Assembly (NCBI GenBank): GCA_003550325.1 | Contig: QKWP01000056.1 | Span: 315,909 to 379,908 of the forward strand | DNA: 64,000 nt | Reading direction: 5' to 3' | Source: Gigaspora rosea | Taxonomy: Eukaryota > Glomeromycota > Glomeromycetes > Diversisporales > Gigasporaceae | Position numbers and translations under genes: made by a program | The notes under the pieces: model-generated | Seen by the model: only the letters and a program-made list of their open reading frames with translations | What the model was told of the DNA's origin: nothing | The model's database searches: none | Part shown: positions 43,742-53,968 of the stretch, piece by piece | How the letters are laid out: each line of letters opens with the position of its first letter | Position numbering within the stretch: position 1 is the stretch's first letter

Positions 43742-45446
43742 TGAAGATAACAAGACAAATGACCAAATTAGATACTGTAAATTTGTGTTAAAAAATGTGA
43801 AGGAACCTGCACACAACCATATCCATACACTAAATCAAATAGAAGTACAGGACATTTAATGCATTACCTTCTGATAAGCATAACATTATCGCAGATGACT
43901 ATAAAGAGCATATCGATTCATCTCAAGAAGTAAGTAATTTAATCAAATAGTTGGGGATTTTAAGCATTAACTAAAATAATTCCAATACATGATTATTTAG
44001 AGCCAATAGTAAAAGTAAACCAGATTACAAATTATATTACCCATTTGCTTCCACTTTCAAATAAATGAAGAATGAACTTACTAAAATCCTAGTAGAATTT
44101 ATTATATGCGATGTACAACCTTTGTATATATTGCAAGATTTATCTTTTCGGTGGTTACTTTTAGAATTTCAACTACAATATAGAATTCCGTGTGCAAATA
44201 CTATCAAGAAATATATTTCAGGAGCATATTCTAAAGGGATAAATCAGCTTCAAGAAATATTAACTAACACTGCCACTGTTGTTCATTTAATGATGGACTT
44301 GTGGACTGCAAAAAGTAACTGCGATTATATTGGAATTACTGCAACATGGCTCACTCTCGATTTTGAATTTAGAGAAGCACTGTTATCATGTTGTCATATG
44401 CCCTACCCACATACCGGCATAAACATTAGTAAAGAGCTTTTTAATACCATTAATGAATAGAATTTAGATAATAAAGTATATATGATTGTTACTGATAACA
44501 GATCGAATATGGTAAAGGAGATCGAATTATTAAAAAACAATTATATTGAAAAAGTTTGTCAACAACCGTGTGCCGCACACACCCTTTAACTTCTGTGAAG
44601 GAAGGATTGAAGCAAATTAGCCATGTCCATCGACACCTTAAAAGCCTTCAAGCATTTTTTCGCCAACCAAAGCAAGCACAAAAATTATGAAAAATGCAGG
44701 CTCAACAAGAAATGCAGGTACAACAGAAAACGCAGGCACAACAGGAAACGCAAGCACAACAGGAAACACAGGCAAAACAGGAAATGCGGGCACAACAGAA
44801 AATACAAACACATAAAATACCAGTAAGTTCTCAAAATAATGAGTTAACTAGTCCTCTTGAAATATTAACCAAGTGTAAGACGCGCTAGAACTCAGCTTAC
44901 TTAGCCTGGAGAAGGATATTAGAGTTGTATCCAATAATGCGTTCACTAGCTGCTTCACTACAATACAAGCTGAATGCAATGTCAAAAAAGAATGGAGAAA
45001 AACTAGACCAATTGTGTTTAACTTTGGATGAAAAAAAGTATTGAATTTTATCATTACAATATTAGCATCTTTTAATATTTTTATACCTGTATTGCAGTTA
45101 TTCCTTTTTTTTTATTTAATTTTTATTTTTAATATAATATGTAATTAAAATTCTTAGAAGAAGTAGTTAATATTTTAAAGCCTTTTAAAGAAATAACAAG
45201 GCATTTTTCTGGCTCGAAATATCCTACTATAAACCTTATATACCCAAGCATGGTGAACATTGATTTGATTGGCTTGAAGATCACTAGGTTACACAATATA
45301 AAAAGAATTTTTAAAGTAACCATTACTATATAAAACCATATCGTCAATTGGCAGCTCGTGGTTTTACATAATAAAATTTTTTTAAAACACATTATAATGT
45401 TCTTTAACCTTTTGTATATCCTCTGTAAAAAAAGATTAGTATAGAT
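43742..45446 (+). pseudogene. hAT transposase pseudogene (BED finger to core), split by a MITE
   Basis: Decayed BED-finger sequence at about 43745-43850 (RYCKFVLKNV..EPAHNH) leads to a 131-residue open stretch at 44065-44460 with LMMDLWTAKSNCDYIGITAT, then PYPHTGINISKELFNTI. This is the hAT RNase H-like core start (LDLWTSKSNDxYIGxTA). After a stop come KVYMIVTDNRSNMVKEIELL and CQQPCAAHTL (expected PCAAHTLQL), then a QAQQET-type repeat tract. CKTR with a stop for the usual W, AWRRILELYPIMRSLAASLQ, LKPFKEITRHFSGSKYPTIN and further pieces follow to 45438. Stops and frameshifts exclude function. At 45447 a 1372-bp MITE interrupts; the original sequence resumes at 46827. A paralogous remnant lies at 63140-63440. 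Confidence 0.85.
44694..44818 (+). repeat. 18-bp coding minisatellite (QAQQET repeats) inside the hAT pseudogene
   Basis: Seven units of CAGGCACAACAGGAAAYG type encode QAQQEM, QVQQKT, QAQQET, QAQQET, QAKQEM, RAQQKI in the transposase frame. Relatives have a short variable glutamine-rich linker here, so this is a repeat expansion in the linker. Confidence 0.8.
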
Positions 45447-46826
45447 AGGACCCCGGACATCTCTAATATAGGTCATAAATGATCTGCATAAATTTGGAAG
45501 TTTTTGCTACCCCTAAAATCAAGTAAATTTGCTGAAAATTCAATTATTACATATAAATTTTTAGTAATTTGCTAAAAACTAAATTATCACATCTATTTTT
45601 ATAGATCAAATAATATATATTTTTGAGTGCTGAACAAATTTTCTTAGAGCACAATATTAGAATCAATTAGTAAAATTTGGAGAATCAGAGAATTTTTTAG
45701 TATTTTTATTAATAAAATTATATAAAATATTATAATTCTCCAAATTTTACTAATTGATTTTAATATTGTGCCATAAGAAAACTTGTTCAGCACATAAAAA
45801 TACATTATTTCGGCATATTTAATTTTATATTTCTTGAAAATTTAAGAGAAGATGATTAATTTTGGATTTTTTGATCAAAAAATCCAAAATTAAACATCTT
45901 TTCTTAAATTTTCAAGAAATATAAAATTAAATATGCCAGAATAATGTATTTTTATGTGCTAAACAAGTTTTCTTATGGCACAATATTAGAATCAATTAGT
46001 AAAATTTGGAGAATCAGAGAATTTTTTAGTATTTTTATTAATAAAATTATATAAAATATTATAATTCTCCAAATTTTACTAATTGATTTTAATATTGTGC
46101 CATAAAAAAACTTGTTCAGCACATAAAAATACATTATTCCGGCATATTTAATTTTATATTTCTTGAAAATTTAAGAGAAGATGTTTAATTTTGGATTTTT
46201 TGATCAAAAAATCCAAAATTAAACATCTTTTAAATTTTCAAGAAATATAAAAGTAAATATGCTGAAATAATGTATTTTTATATGCTAAACAGGTTTTCTT
46301 ATGGCACAATGTTAGAATCAATTAGTAAAATTTGGAGAATTATAATATTTTATATGATTTTATTAATAAAAATACTAAAAAATTCTATTATTCCCCAAAT
46401 TTTACTAATTGATTCTAACATTGTGCCATAAGAAAACTTGTTCAGCACATAAAAATACATTATTTCGGCATATTTACTTCTATATTTCTTAAAAATTTAA
46501 GAAAAGATGCTTAATTTTGGATTTTTTGATCAAAAAATTCAAAATTACCGGTAAGCATCTTCTCTTAAATTTTTAAAAACCATAGTAGTACAAAAAATGA
46601 GATAGCTTATTTTTGGGTATGATTCTTGCAAAATGCAGGGAATTTGCTAAAAATAAAATATAACATGCATAAAATTGCTGTAATTTGCCAAAATGCTTTA
46701 TATAACCTTTTTTAAAATTAATCTCAATTTGCTAAAACTTAAATTTGGACCTCAGACCAAATTTTTTGCAATTTGCTAAAAAAAAAATATGACATATATC
46801 AGAGATGTCCGGGGTCCTGTATAGAT
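45439..46826. mobile_element. 1372-bp hAT-type MITE built of nested palindromes, 8-bp target duplication
   Basis: The element 45447-46818 has inverted ends AGGACCCCGGACATCTCT (left) and AGAGATGTCCGGGGTCCT (right), extending to about 30 bp. Perfect 8-bp duplications GTATAGAT lie at 45439-45446 and 46819-46826, the hAT signature. The interior is three tandem units of about 330 bp. Each contains one palindrome on AATTAGTAAAATTTGGAGAAT/ATTCTCCAAATTTTACTAATT and another on TTTTGGATTTTTTGATCAAA. There is no coding capacity. The paralogous sequence at 63370 (TCAGTATAGATCAAATATAG) is the same site without the insertion. Confidence 0.93.
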
Positions 46827-47030
46827 CATTTATCACTAAAACCTTTACTTAGAGAGCAAATTTAGATAATACGTATATAGTGAATAAGTTAGTTAGGCAT
46901 TAATTTCTTTTTATTTAATATTATTTTTTTTGTTGCTTGTTCATGCTATGCATCTTCGCTTGGTATTGTCACTTGGTATTACTACTAGCATACTTTATAT
47001 ACACTGAAGATAATGCATATTGCTCTCCTA
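46827..47030 (+). pseudogene. hAT pseudogene flank after the MITE, grading into intergenic DNA
   Basis: 46827-46905 (AATTTAGATAATACGTATAT, GAATAAGTTAGTTAGGCATT) matches 63375-63430 without the MITE and so is the continuation of the interrupted hAT copy. The remainder to 47030 has no recognisable feature. Confidence 0.55.
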
Positions 47031-48700
47031 ATTACAGTTTTGGAGTTATTGCGACATCGCAATAGCCTGTAAGCTAAGTAGCAGAACTTTTTATAGTATA
47101 TATTATGATGAAAAATATAATAATTTTATGCAAGCTAATACTATTAATTACAATAGAATTTGCAATAATTTCCAATACAAAGCAATAATCTTAATCACAT
47201 TGGTCGTTGTTATGAAAATAGATAAAAAGTTATAATAAGATATTTATTTGAATTTAAAAATCCGCCAATATCGATGTTATTTTAACAGTACAAAAAGAGA
47301 TATTCAAAAATAAATTATTGGTTCACAATAGAAGTCTTTTGAAAACGAATAAATCACCAAATCATATCAATTCTGAACTTGAGAATATTAGATAATAAGT
47401 GATTTAAATTATCTTGGATTGACTATAACGAGTTCAAAAACAAGGAATCAGAAAAAGGAGGATTCACAACTGTATATTGTACAACTTGGTGCGATAGAAT
47501 TATTAGTATATAGTGGGTATTGCACTTAAAATAATCATGATTCAAGCAAAAATACGCAGAATTTATCCAGGAATTGAAAAATTACTGTGAAATTAGTTGC
47601 AAGAATCTTTCGTTTATGAAGTATCAAGAAATAATTGTAGTGATTATATTATTGTTATGCAGATTGCACCAAACAATTCATTACGACAAAATTCTGGATC
47701 TCGAATCAATTTATTTACAAAAACTTGTCTATAGAGATATATACGGCAGAAATATTTTGCAACCTGAGTTGCAATACGCATATATTACTGATCTTGAACT
47801 ATCTAAAAAAGTAAATTTGTAGAATTCCATATATAGCACCAGAGTCAACCATATATTCAAATGTCAGATATTTACAGTTTTGGAATTATTGTGACATTGC
47901 AATAGCCTGTAAGTTACATAGCAAAATTTTTTATATTATATCATAATGAAAGCTACAATAATTTTGATGCAAGCTAACACTCTAATCACAATAGATTTTA
48001 TCTTAACAGTATCGGCACAAAGAGAGATATTCAAAAGCAAATTATTGATTCACAAAATATAGAAGTCTTTAAAAAACAAATAAATCACCAAATCATATCA
48101 ATCCTAAACTAACAGAATATTGGACAAAAAGATTAAATTTTCTTGGATTGACTCAAAGATATCAAGAAATCAGGAAAAGGAAGATTTGCAACTGTATATC
48201 ATACAACTTGGTACGATAGAATTCATGGTATATGGTGGGGTATTTACTTAAAGTGATCTGTGATTCAAACAAAAATATGCAAGAATTTATCCAGGAATTG
48301 AAAAATTACTGTGAAATTGGTTTCAAGAATCCTTTGTTCCTGAATGTTTATAGAGTATCAAGAAATGATTATAGTGGTTATATTATTGTTATGCAGATTG
48401 CATCAAACAATTCATTACAACAAAATTCTGTACTGCATAATTTGGATCTCGAATCGATTCATTTACAGAAACTTGTCTTTAGAGATTTACACGGTGGAAA
48501 TATTTTGCAACCTGAGTTGCAATATGCATATACTTACTGATCTTGAACTTTCTAAAAAAGCAAATTTATAAAATTCTGTATATAGCACCAGAGTCAACCG
48601 TATACTCAAATGTCAGATATTTAAGTTTTGGAATTATTGCGATATCGCAATAGCCTGTAAGTTATATAGCAGAATTTTTTATATTATATCATGATGAAAA
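47031..48700 (+). pseudogene. Tandemly repeated protein-kinase fragments (pseudokinases)
   Basis: Two long copies (about 47430-47960 and 48110-48700) and a short tail (47031-47180), spaced about 840 and 750 bp apart. The best frame of the second copy gives a glycine loop (SGKGRFATVYHTTWYDR), VICDSNKNMQEFIQELKNYC, GYIIVMQIASNNSLQQN, the catalytic loop LVFRDLHGGNILQ and LTDLELSKKANL. All copies end in TTTTGGAATTATTGYGAYAT, the start of the YSFGII segment, then TAG. The HRD histidine is Y or F and DLG is DLE. Frameshifts and stops in every copy rule out activity. These are segmental duplicates of one TKL-like kinase gene. Confidence 0.8.
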
Positions 48701-49640
48701 TTATGATAATTTTAATGCAAGCTAACACTACTAATCACAATACTAATATTAACATACAGTAAAACTTTATTATTTATTAAAATTATTTATTATAAAATAT
48801 ATAACAAATTTATTATTTAATAAAATAAAATATATATTTATCAATATTTAAAATATATAAATTTACTCTTTCGTCCAATACTAACCTGACCCCTCTTACA
48901 TTAATTCTGTGCTACCTTATACTAATCCTAACCAAACCTCTTTAGATCTTATACTAATCCTATGCTAACATAACCCCAATCCTGCGCTACTATCTATTGC
49001 TTTAGCTAAACCAATACGAGGACAAATTTGAAGAAAATGAATGAAGACACAAATAGGTGGCGACAGACCAACAATCTGAATAAAAAAAAAATTGTTAGTA
49101 ACCAGCGATGACGACAATATTGACAAACTAAACCAACATATGACAATTCACATATGACAATTCACAAGCGACGTCATTAGCGCATAGCGGCTTCAAACTA
49201 TAACATTATGTCACCAAAATATAATAACCCCAAATGAAATGAAACACTTACAAACGAAAATACTGAAATAAAGATACTGAAAAAATGACGACATGAGAAC
49301 AATGATGCCAAAGAGCAACAACACCAAAGAGCGATGATACTAATGAACATCGACACCAAAGAGTAATGCCACTGAAAAATGATGATGCCAAAAAACAACA
49401 AAAAAGAAGAAAAGGTACAAAAGAAATCGACACTATATAAAAAAAAATGTAGCGGTTAGACACACTAATACTGTAATACAGTAAAAATAATGAATTATAT
49501 ATGGCACAGGTTTTTTTTTTGTCTTGTATGTCAGGGATGTGTCTAGTGTAATCTGGGTTACACTTGATGTCCCCTGATGCACTAAACAAAGTAGGACAGA
49601 CCTGTGCTACTCATGATTGGCTAGGATTGGATGTTAACTA
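48701..49640. repeat. Intergenic repeats: ACTAATCCTGTGCTACC words, C/A-rich minisatellite, short hairpin
   Basis: 48880-49000 has TTATACTAATCCTATGCTAA-type words as at 10585. 49215-49400 is a degenerate C/A-rich minisatellite (CACCAAAGAGCGATGATAC type). 49533-49577 folds as CAGGGATGTGTCTAGTGTAA with TTACACTTGATGTCCCCTG around TCTGGG. No gene. Confidence 0.55.
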
Positions 49641-52191
49641 ATTGATGCACCCTGTTGTATAACAGGTAAATTTTAGGATGCGTCACTGATCTGCATACAT
49701 TCCAAAAATCAGAGCAAATGGACAGTTTCTATCACAGTTTGAAGTGTATATTAGGTATAAGAGGTTTGATAGGTTAAGGTTTTTTCATTGGACTCAGCTA
49801 GTTTAGTTTCTATTATCGATACAATATGGAGATTTTTTTTTTGTAGTATTCGAGCCAGATTTTTAGCTTAAGGTTATTGTTAATCCCTTGAACATTATGG
49901 GTGGAGATGTTAAGATAGGATATGTTGTAAATAGTCATTTTAGGTATTGGTTTAGTATGAGTAGTGGGGAAAAAAGGGAAGGGCTTTGTATTTGTACTAT
50001 CTGTTGAATAGGGAATGTCAGTTTTGTTATTTGGACTGTTAGTAGTCTTGTCTATGCAGGCATAGTCGTGTGCATTGGAGTAGTCACTTATAGTAATAGT
50101 TATGTCGCTTGGGTTGCTTGTGTTTCCGTTTGTGCAGGTATAGTTTTGTGTATTAGGATGGTCAGTCATGGTTGGGAATTGTCAAAGATTTTCTATTCCA
50201 GTAGTAGAAGACCAGAAAGGTTTATTAGGTAGTTTGAAATAAGGGTGATATTGAAGTATTCTTGAATTGTATTGATAACTTTAGTAACTGTATAGTATTC
50301 TAATATAGGGACCTGAGTAGAAATAGTAGGAATGTTTTCATTAATATATTGTGAGAGCTCTTTCAAGTTGGAAGGTAAATTCGGCTTGGTAGGGTTGTTA
50401 GATATAGAATCTTTTAGTGCGATATCGATCCATGTTTTAGGAAGTTTGTTAAAGTAATATATGTTTCGCAGCAGTAGTGGTGTATTAACAAGTTGGCTCA
50501 GAGTAGTAATTGGAATAGCAATATGGAATTCTTTTATGTTCTCTACATTTATAAGAAGTTCTGGTTTGTCTGTCGGGTTTACTTGCATTATATTGGAAGG
50601 GAGTAGGATTTTGAATTTATATTTGCGCTTGATTTCCTGAATGAATATTTTGGCTAGTTGTTTATCCTTATGAGTACACATAGACCAGGTCTGTTTTGAT
50701 TTTTGATAGATCATTGGGTAAGGAAGGTTTCGCAATTATGTAGTCATTTGGTAACCTTCCAAATTTGTATTTTTTTCTGTAGTAGGTCAGCTTGTAGATC
50801 TATCATGTTCTTGAAGTCCTGAGGAGAGAGTATCGGGTCTATTAGGAACAGGTAATATAGGTTTTGTGGCAGTTCTTGTAAAGTGAGTGGTAGTGGATCT
50901 CTATGTTTGAGTGTAGGCAAATCAAAATACTGTGGTGAGATGCAATCGAAATGATAGTATTCTTTTAGCTTTGCTTAGTATTCAGATAAACGGGCTAAAG
51001 TATCGAATTTAGAAATTGGGAAAAAATCCTGGACTGCATATTCAGATTGGCAATTTTATAGGGGAGGGTAGTTTGTTGTTGGTAAAGTAGAAGCTAGGAG
51101 TTGTAAAAAGAAATATATTTTTCTAAGAGCAGCCACTACTGCTCTCGTATGTCTGTGTTCAAAAATAGATAGATTGAATGGTAAGAATTCAATAATATGA
51201 TCTGGGATTAAGTTCAGGCTGTTAGGTAGTGGTTCGAGGTTATTTGATAGGGCTTCTCCCAGAAGCTTTCCATTATTTCAAATGGTATAATATCCTCCAG
51301 TTGGGCAAATTTTGCGCAGTAGTATAGTACAGTAGTAATCTGGTATGCATTTGATATAATGAAGTTTAGGTTGGTAATATAGTTGGTTGCTAGTTTTTTT
51401 TTTTAGCATCGTATAAATTTGGTCTCTATTGTTTTTGTTTGTTATTGTCATGTTGTGTTTTTATTTGTAGTTTCTCAAGACCTTATTGAAAATTTCCTCA
51501 TATTCAATCTGGTATGCTGGTTTACTCTTTCTATCCTGGTAAAAGTGCAGAAAAAGGCTGTATCCCGGTGCTTGAATTTCAAATTGATTAACAGGGTATA
51601 TTGTATTGCATTGGCATGGATGAGATTTTGTCGCTAAAGAATTTTTTAGTTGCGTCTGGTCCTTGAGTGCATTCAATACTTTGTCAAAGTTTCAATTATC
51701 TGTATTGAAAGGGTGGTCTTTTGCTTTTTTTATTGCTTTTGCAACTGCATTTGTCCAAAGTGTAACCAATTCCTGAGACTTTGAGTTGTATGGTTAGTTC
51801 CGCTAACAACTTGGCTATAGCTTGGGGCATTAGGCTAGGTAGATGTCAATTCTATTGTATGATCTAACTTGCAATTCATATCTATATCATTCTCTTGACT
51901 ATATATATAGACATTGTTTTGGTTGACTGGTACCATAGTAGATATCATATGGGCTGCAGTTTTGGAGTCAGTCTGGATTACTATTTTATCTTTATTATTA
52001 ACATCGAAGTCAAAGAAATTTTCTTCATCAAGTTGCATTGTTGTGGTTTGGGTATCACTATGAAGTAATTGTAGATCGGTGTTTTGAAGATCTTGTAGCT
52101 CAGTTTCATGGAGCTGATAATCCTGGTTAATCTGGGTGCTGGGTCCTGTATTGTCCCTGGCCCAAACCAGATTGCTGTTTTGGTTCAGCAT
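49641..52191 (-). mobile_element. LINE retrotransposon, ORF1 and the start of ORF2 only
   Basis: On the minus strand an ORF1-like protein begins at 52191 (MLNQNSNLVWARDNTGPSTQ). It continues in broken frames through 51676-51461 and about 50830-50740 (LSQDFKNMIDLQADLLQKKI), then an open 180-residue stretch at 50735-50193 (TWSMCTHKDKQLAKIFIQEI..NIYYFNKLPKTWIDIALKDS). 24 nt later ORF2 starts (50169, MTDHPNTQNYTCTNGN). It carries a serine/threonine/asparagine-rich leader, then ISTHNVQGINNNLKLKIWLE, the N-terminus of an endonuclease/exonuclease/phosphatase domain. After a frameshift at about 49815, IIETKLAESNEKTLT follows, then the match fades. Reverse transcriptase is absent. The 5' half is kept and the 3' end lost, the reverse of usual LINE truncation. 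Confidence 0.75.
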
Positions 52192-53163
52192 AATTGTGTA
52201 GATCCTTGTAGTGATGATGTTATAAATGAATCTGATGAAGGTAAGCTAAATTGCCTACTTTTTTCACTATTGTGAATGATGACTTCTGGCCAGAAGAGCG
52301 AAGTTTTGTTGTTTGGAGTTTGTTTGTAGAGTATAGGTCTGCTGTGTTTGAAGATCACTTGTAGGCTTCATGTAGCATAAGATAGTATTAGGTAGTTGGT
52401 GCTCTGTTTTGGAACATCTCTTGAATATATTTCCACCCAAGAAGGTTGGTTTTGAGAGTATGTAGTGTACTTGTAGTAGTAGTTTTTCTTTTTATCTTAA
52501 TATTGGCTTGCTCTTCATTCTTATGTAGTTCTTAAGTTTTTTAGATGCCCATAGTGCTATAACCAGTGTTTATTTAAACAACTTTTCTTGTTTAGCTAAT
52601 TCTTCTTTTCTAAATTTTTGTGTACAAGTGATCATCAAATAGTTAGCCTCTTAATAAAATAATTTTCATTTAATTAGATATTTTGTTTACGAGCTATAAA
52701 AAAATTACAATTTTATATATAAAAAATGGATACTTTAAGTAAATGCCCAAATGCTTCAAGTTAAACGACTTTGTACCAATAAGATATTTTAAAGTATGCT
52801 TCATTTAAGACTTTTTACAACCCAAGATCACTTGAAAATGAGTATAGTTTGAGAGGGATTTTAGCATTTATATAAAAAATATCAGTTTTTGGGCTTAATT
52901 TTCATCTATGTTTTTTGATACGAAATAAAGATTAAAGCGTAAATTTTGTTGCTTATTAGAAGTCAAAATATAATTTCTTACTTGATATTTGAAGTTTTTT
53001 ATAATATCGGTCTTTACAACTTATATTACACAAACCTGATCTATTATTAAAATTGATCGATAGGGACATATCCTATGACTAATTGTTTGAGCTTTAATTC
53101 TAATATATAATCTATTAATTTAATTATTTAAAATAATTTGTATAAAGTATAGCTAGTCATATA
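52192..53163. other. LINE 5' flank or 5' UTR, then intergenic
   Basis: 52192-52560 has the base composition of the LINE rather than of the surrounding AT-rich DNA and is probably its 5' UTR. 52561-53163 is AT-rich with no gene. Confidence 0.45.
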
Positions 53164-53357
53164 AGAGCAGCAGGACCCCGAAATATACATAGATAGGTCA
53201 GGTATGAGTTTGCTTATTTTTGAGGTTTTTTATACAAATCATTTCTATTTATAGTAATTTTTGCTTATTTTTGAAGGTTTTCTGCAGATCTTTTCTTTTT
53301 TAGTAACCCTATAATTAACCTGACCTATCTATATATATTTTGGGATCCTGGAGCAGC
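53164..53357. mobile_element. 178-bp hAT-type MITE, AGGACCCCG ends
   Basis: Element 53172-53349 starts AGGACCCCGAAATATACATA..GATAGGTCAGG and ends CCTGACCTATCTATATATAT..GGGATCCT. The 8-bp flanks AGAGCAGC (53164-53171) and GGAGCAGC (53350-53357) differ at one base. The ends share AGGACCCCG with the 1372-bp element at 45447, so both may be moved by the same hAT transposase. Confidence 0.8.
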
Positions 53358-53561
53358 TAGTTAAATTATTAATAAAGATAAAATCAAGCCCTTGTCTTAA
53401 TACAAAAAATTATTATATATTTTATTTTTTATTTATTATATTAAATGTAATTTTATTACTTTATATTATATATATTTTTTTAATATATAGATTTGCAAAA
53501 ACATAGCTTTATTACATATATCAATTTTTTAATTAATATAAATTTTAAATAATGCAGTTTA

Positions 53562-53767
53562 TTAGAGGGCATTCATAAATAACATTATGTACTCTCTTAT
53601 AGTAGCGCTTGACCCTCCTTCAGGCAGTATTGTCACTAGACATAGTCCGAGCAATTTTGAGTGGACCGAATATTTTTGGACATTGTCCAAAATTCATATC
53701 CGAATTATGTCAATGTTATCTTTCGTCTGAACCCCTCTTGTATAACATTATTTATGGATGCCCCTTA
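53562..53767. mobile_element. 200-bp PIF/Harbinger-like MITE with TTA duplication
   Basis: Element 53565-53764: GAGGGCATTCATAAATAACA at the left, AACATTATTTATGGATGCCC..C at the right, TTA on both sides (53562-53564, 53765-53767). Same ends as 39421-39951. Confidence 0.72.
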
Positions 53768-53968
53768 ATGCAAATATACAATTGCAAAATATCAAAAGTA
53801 TAAAGATACAAATAATATAGCATAATACAGTAATTAGATTTATTAATTGTATAGCATTATAGTAATATTTAAAAAATTAAATAAAAAGTTTTTTATTATA
53901 TAACTTCATAATAAAATTTAAGTAATAAACCAATAATTATAAGCAATAAATTTATTAAAGCAAATATT

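Noticed and set aside
50193-52191. Independent host genes on the minus strand
   Set aside because: Order, spacing and the endonuclease start ISTHNVQGIN immediately downstream identify them as LINE ORF1 and ORF2.
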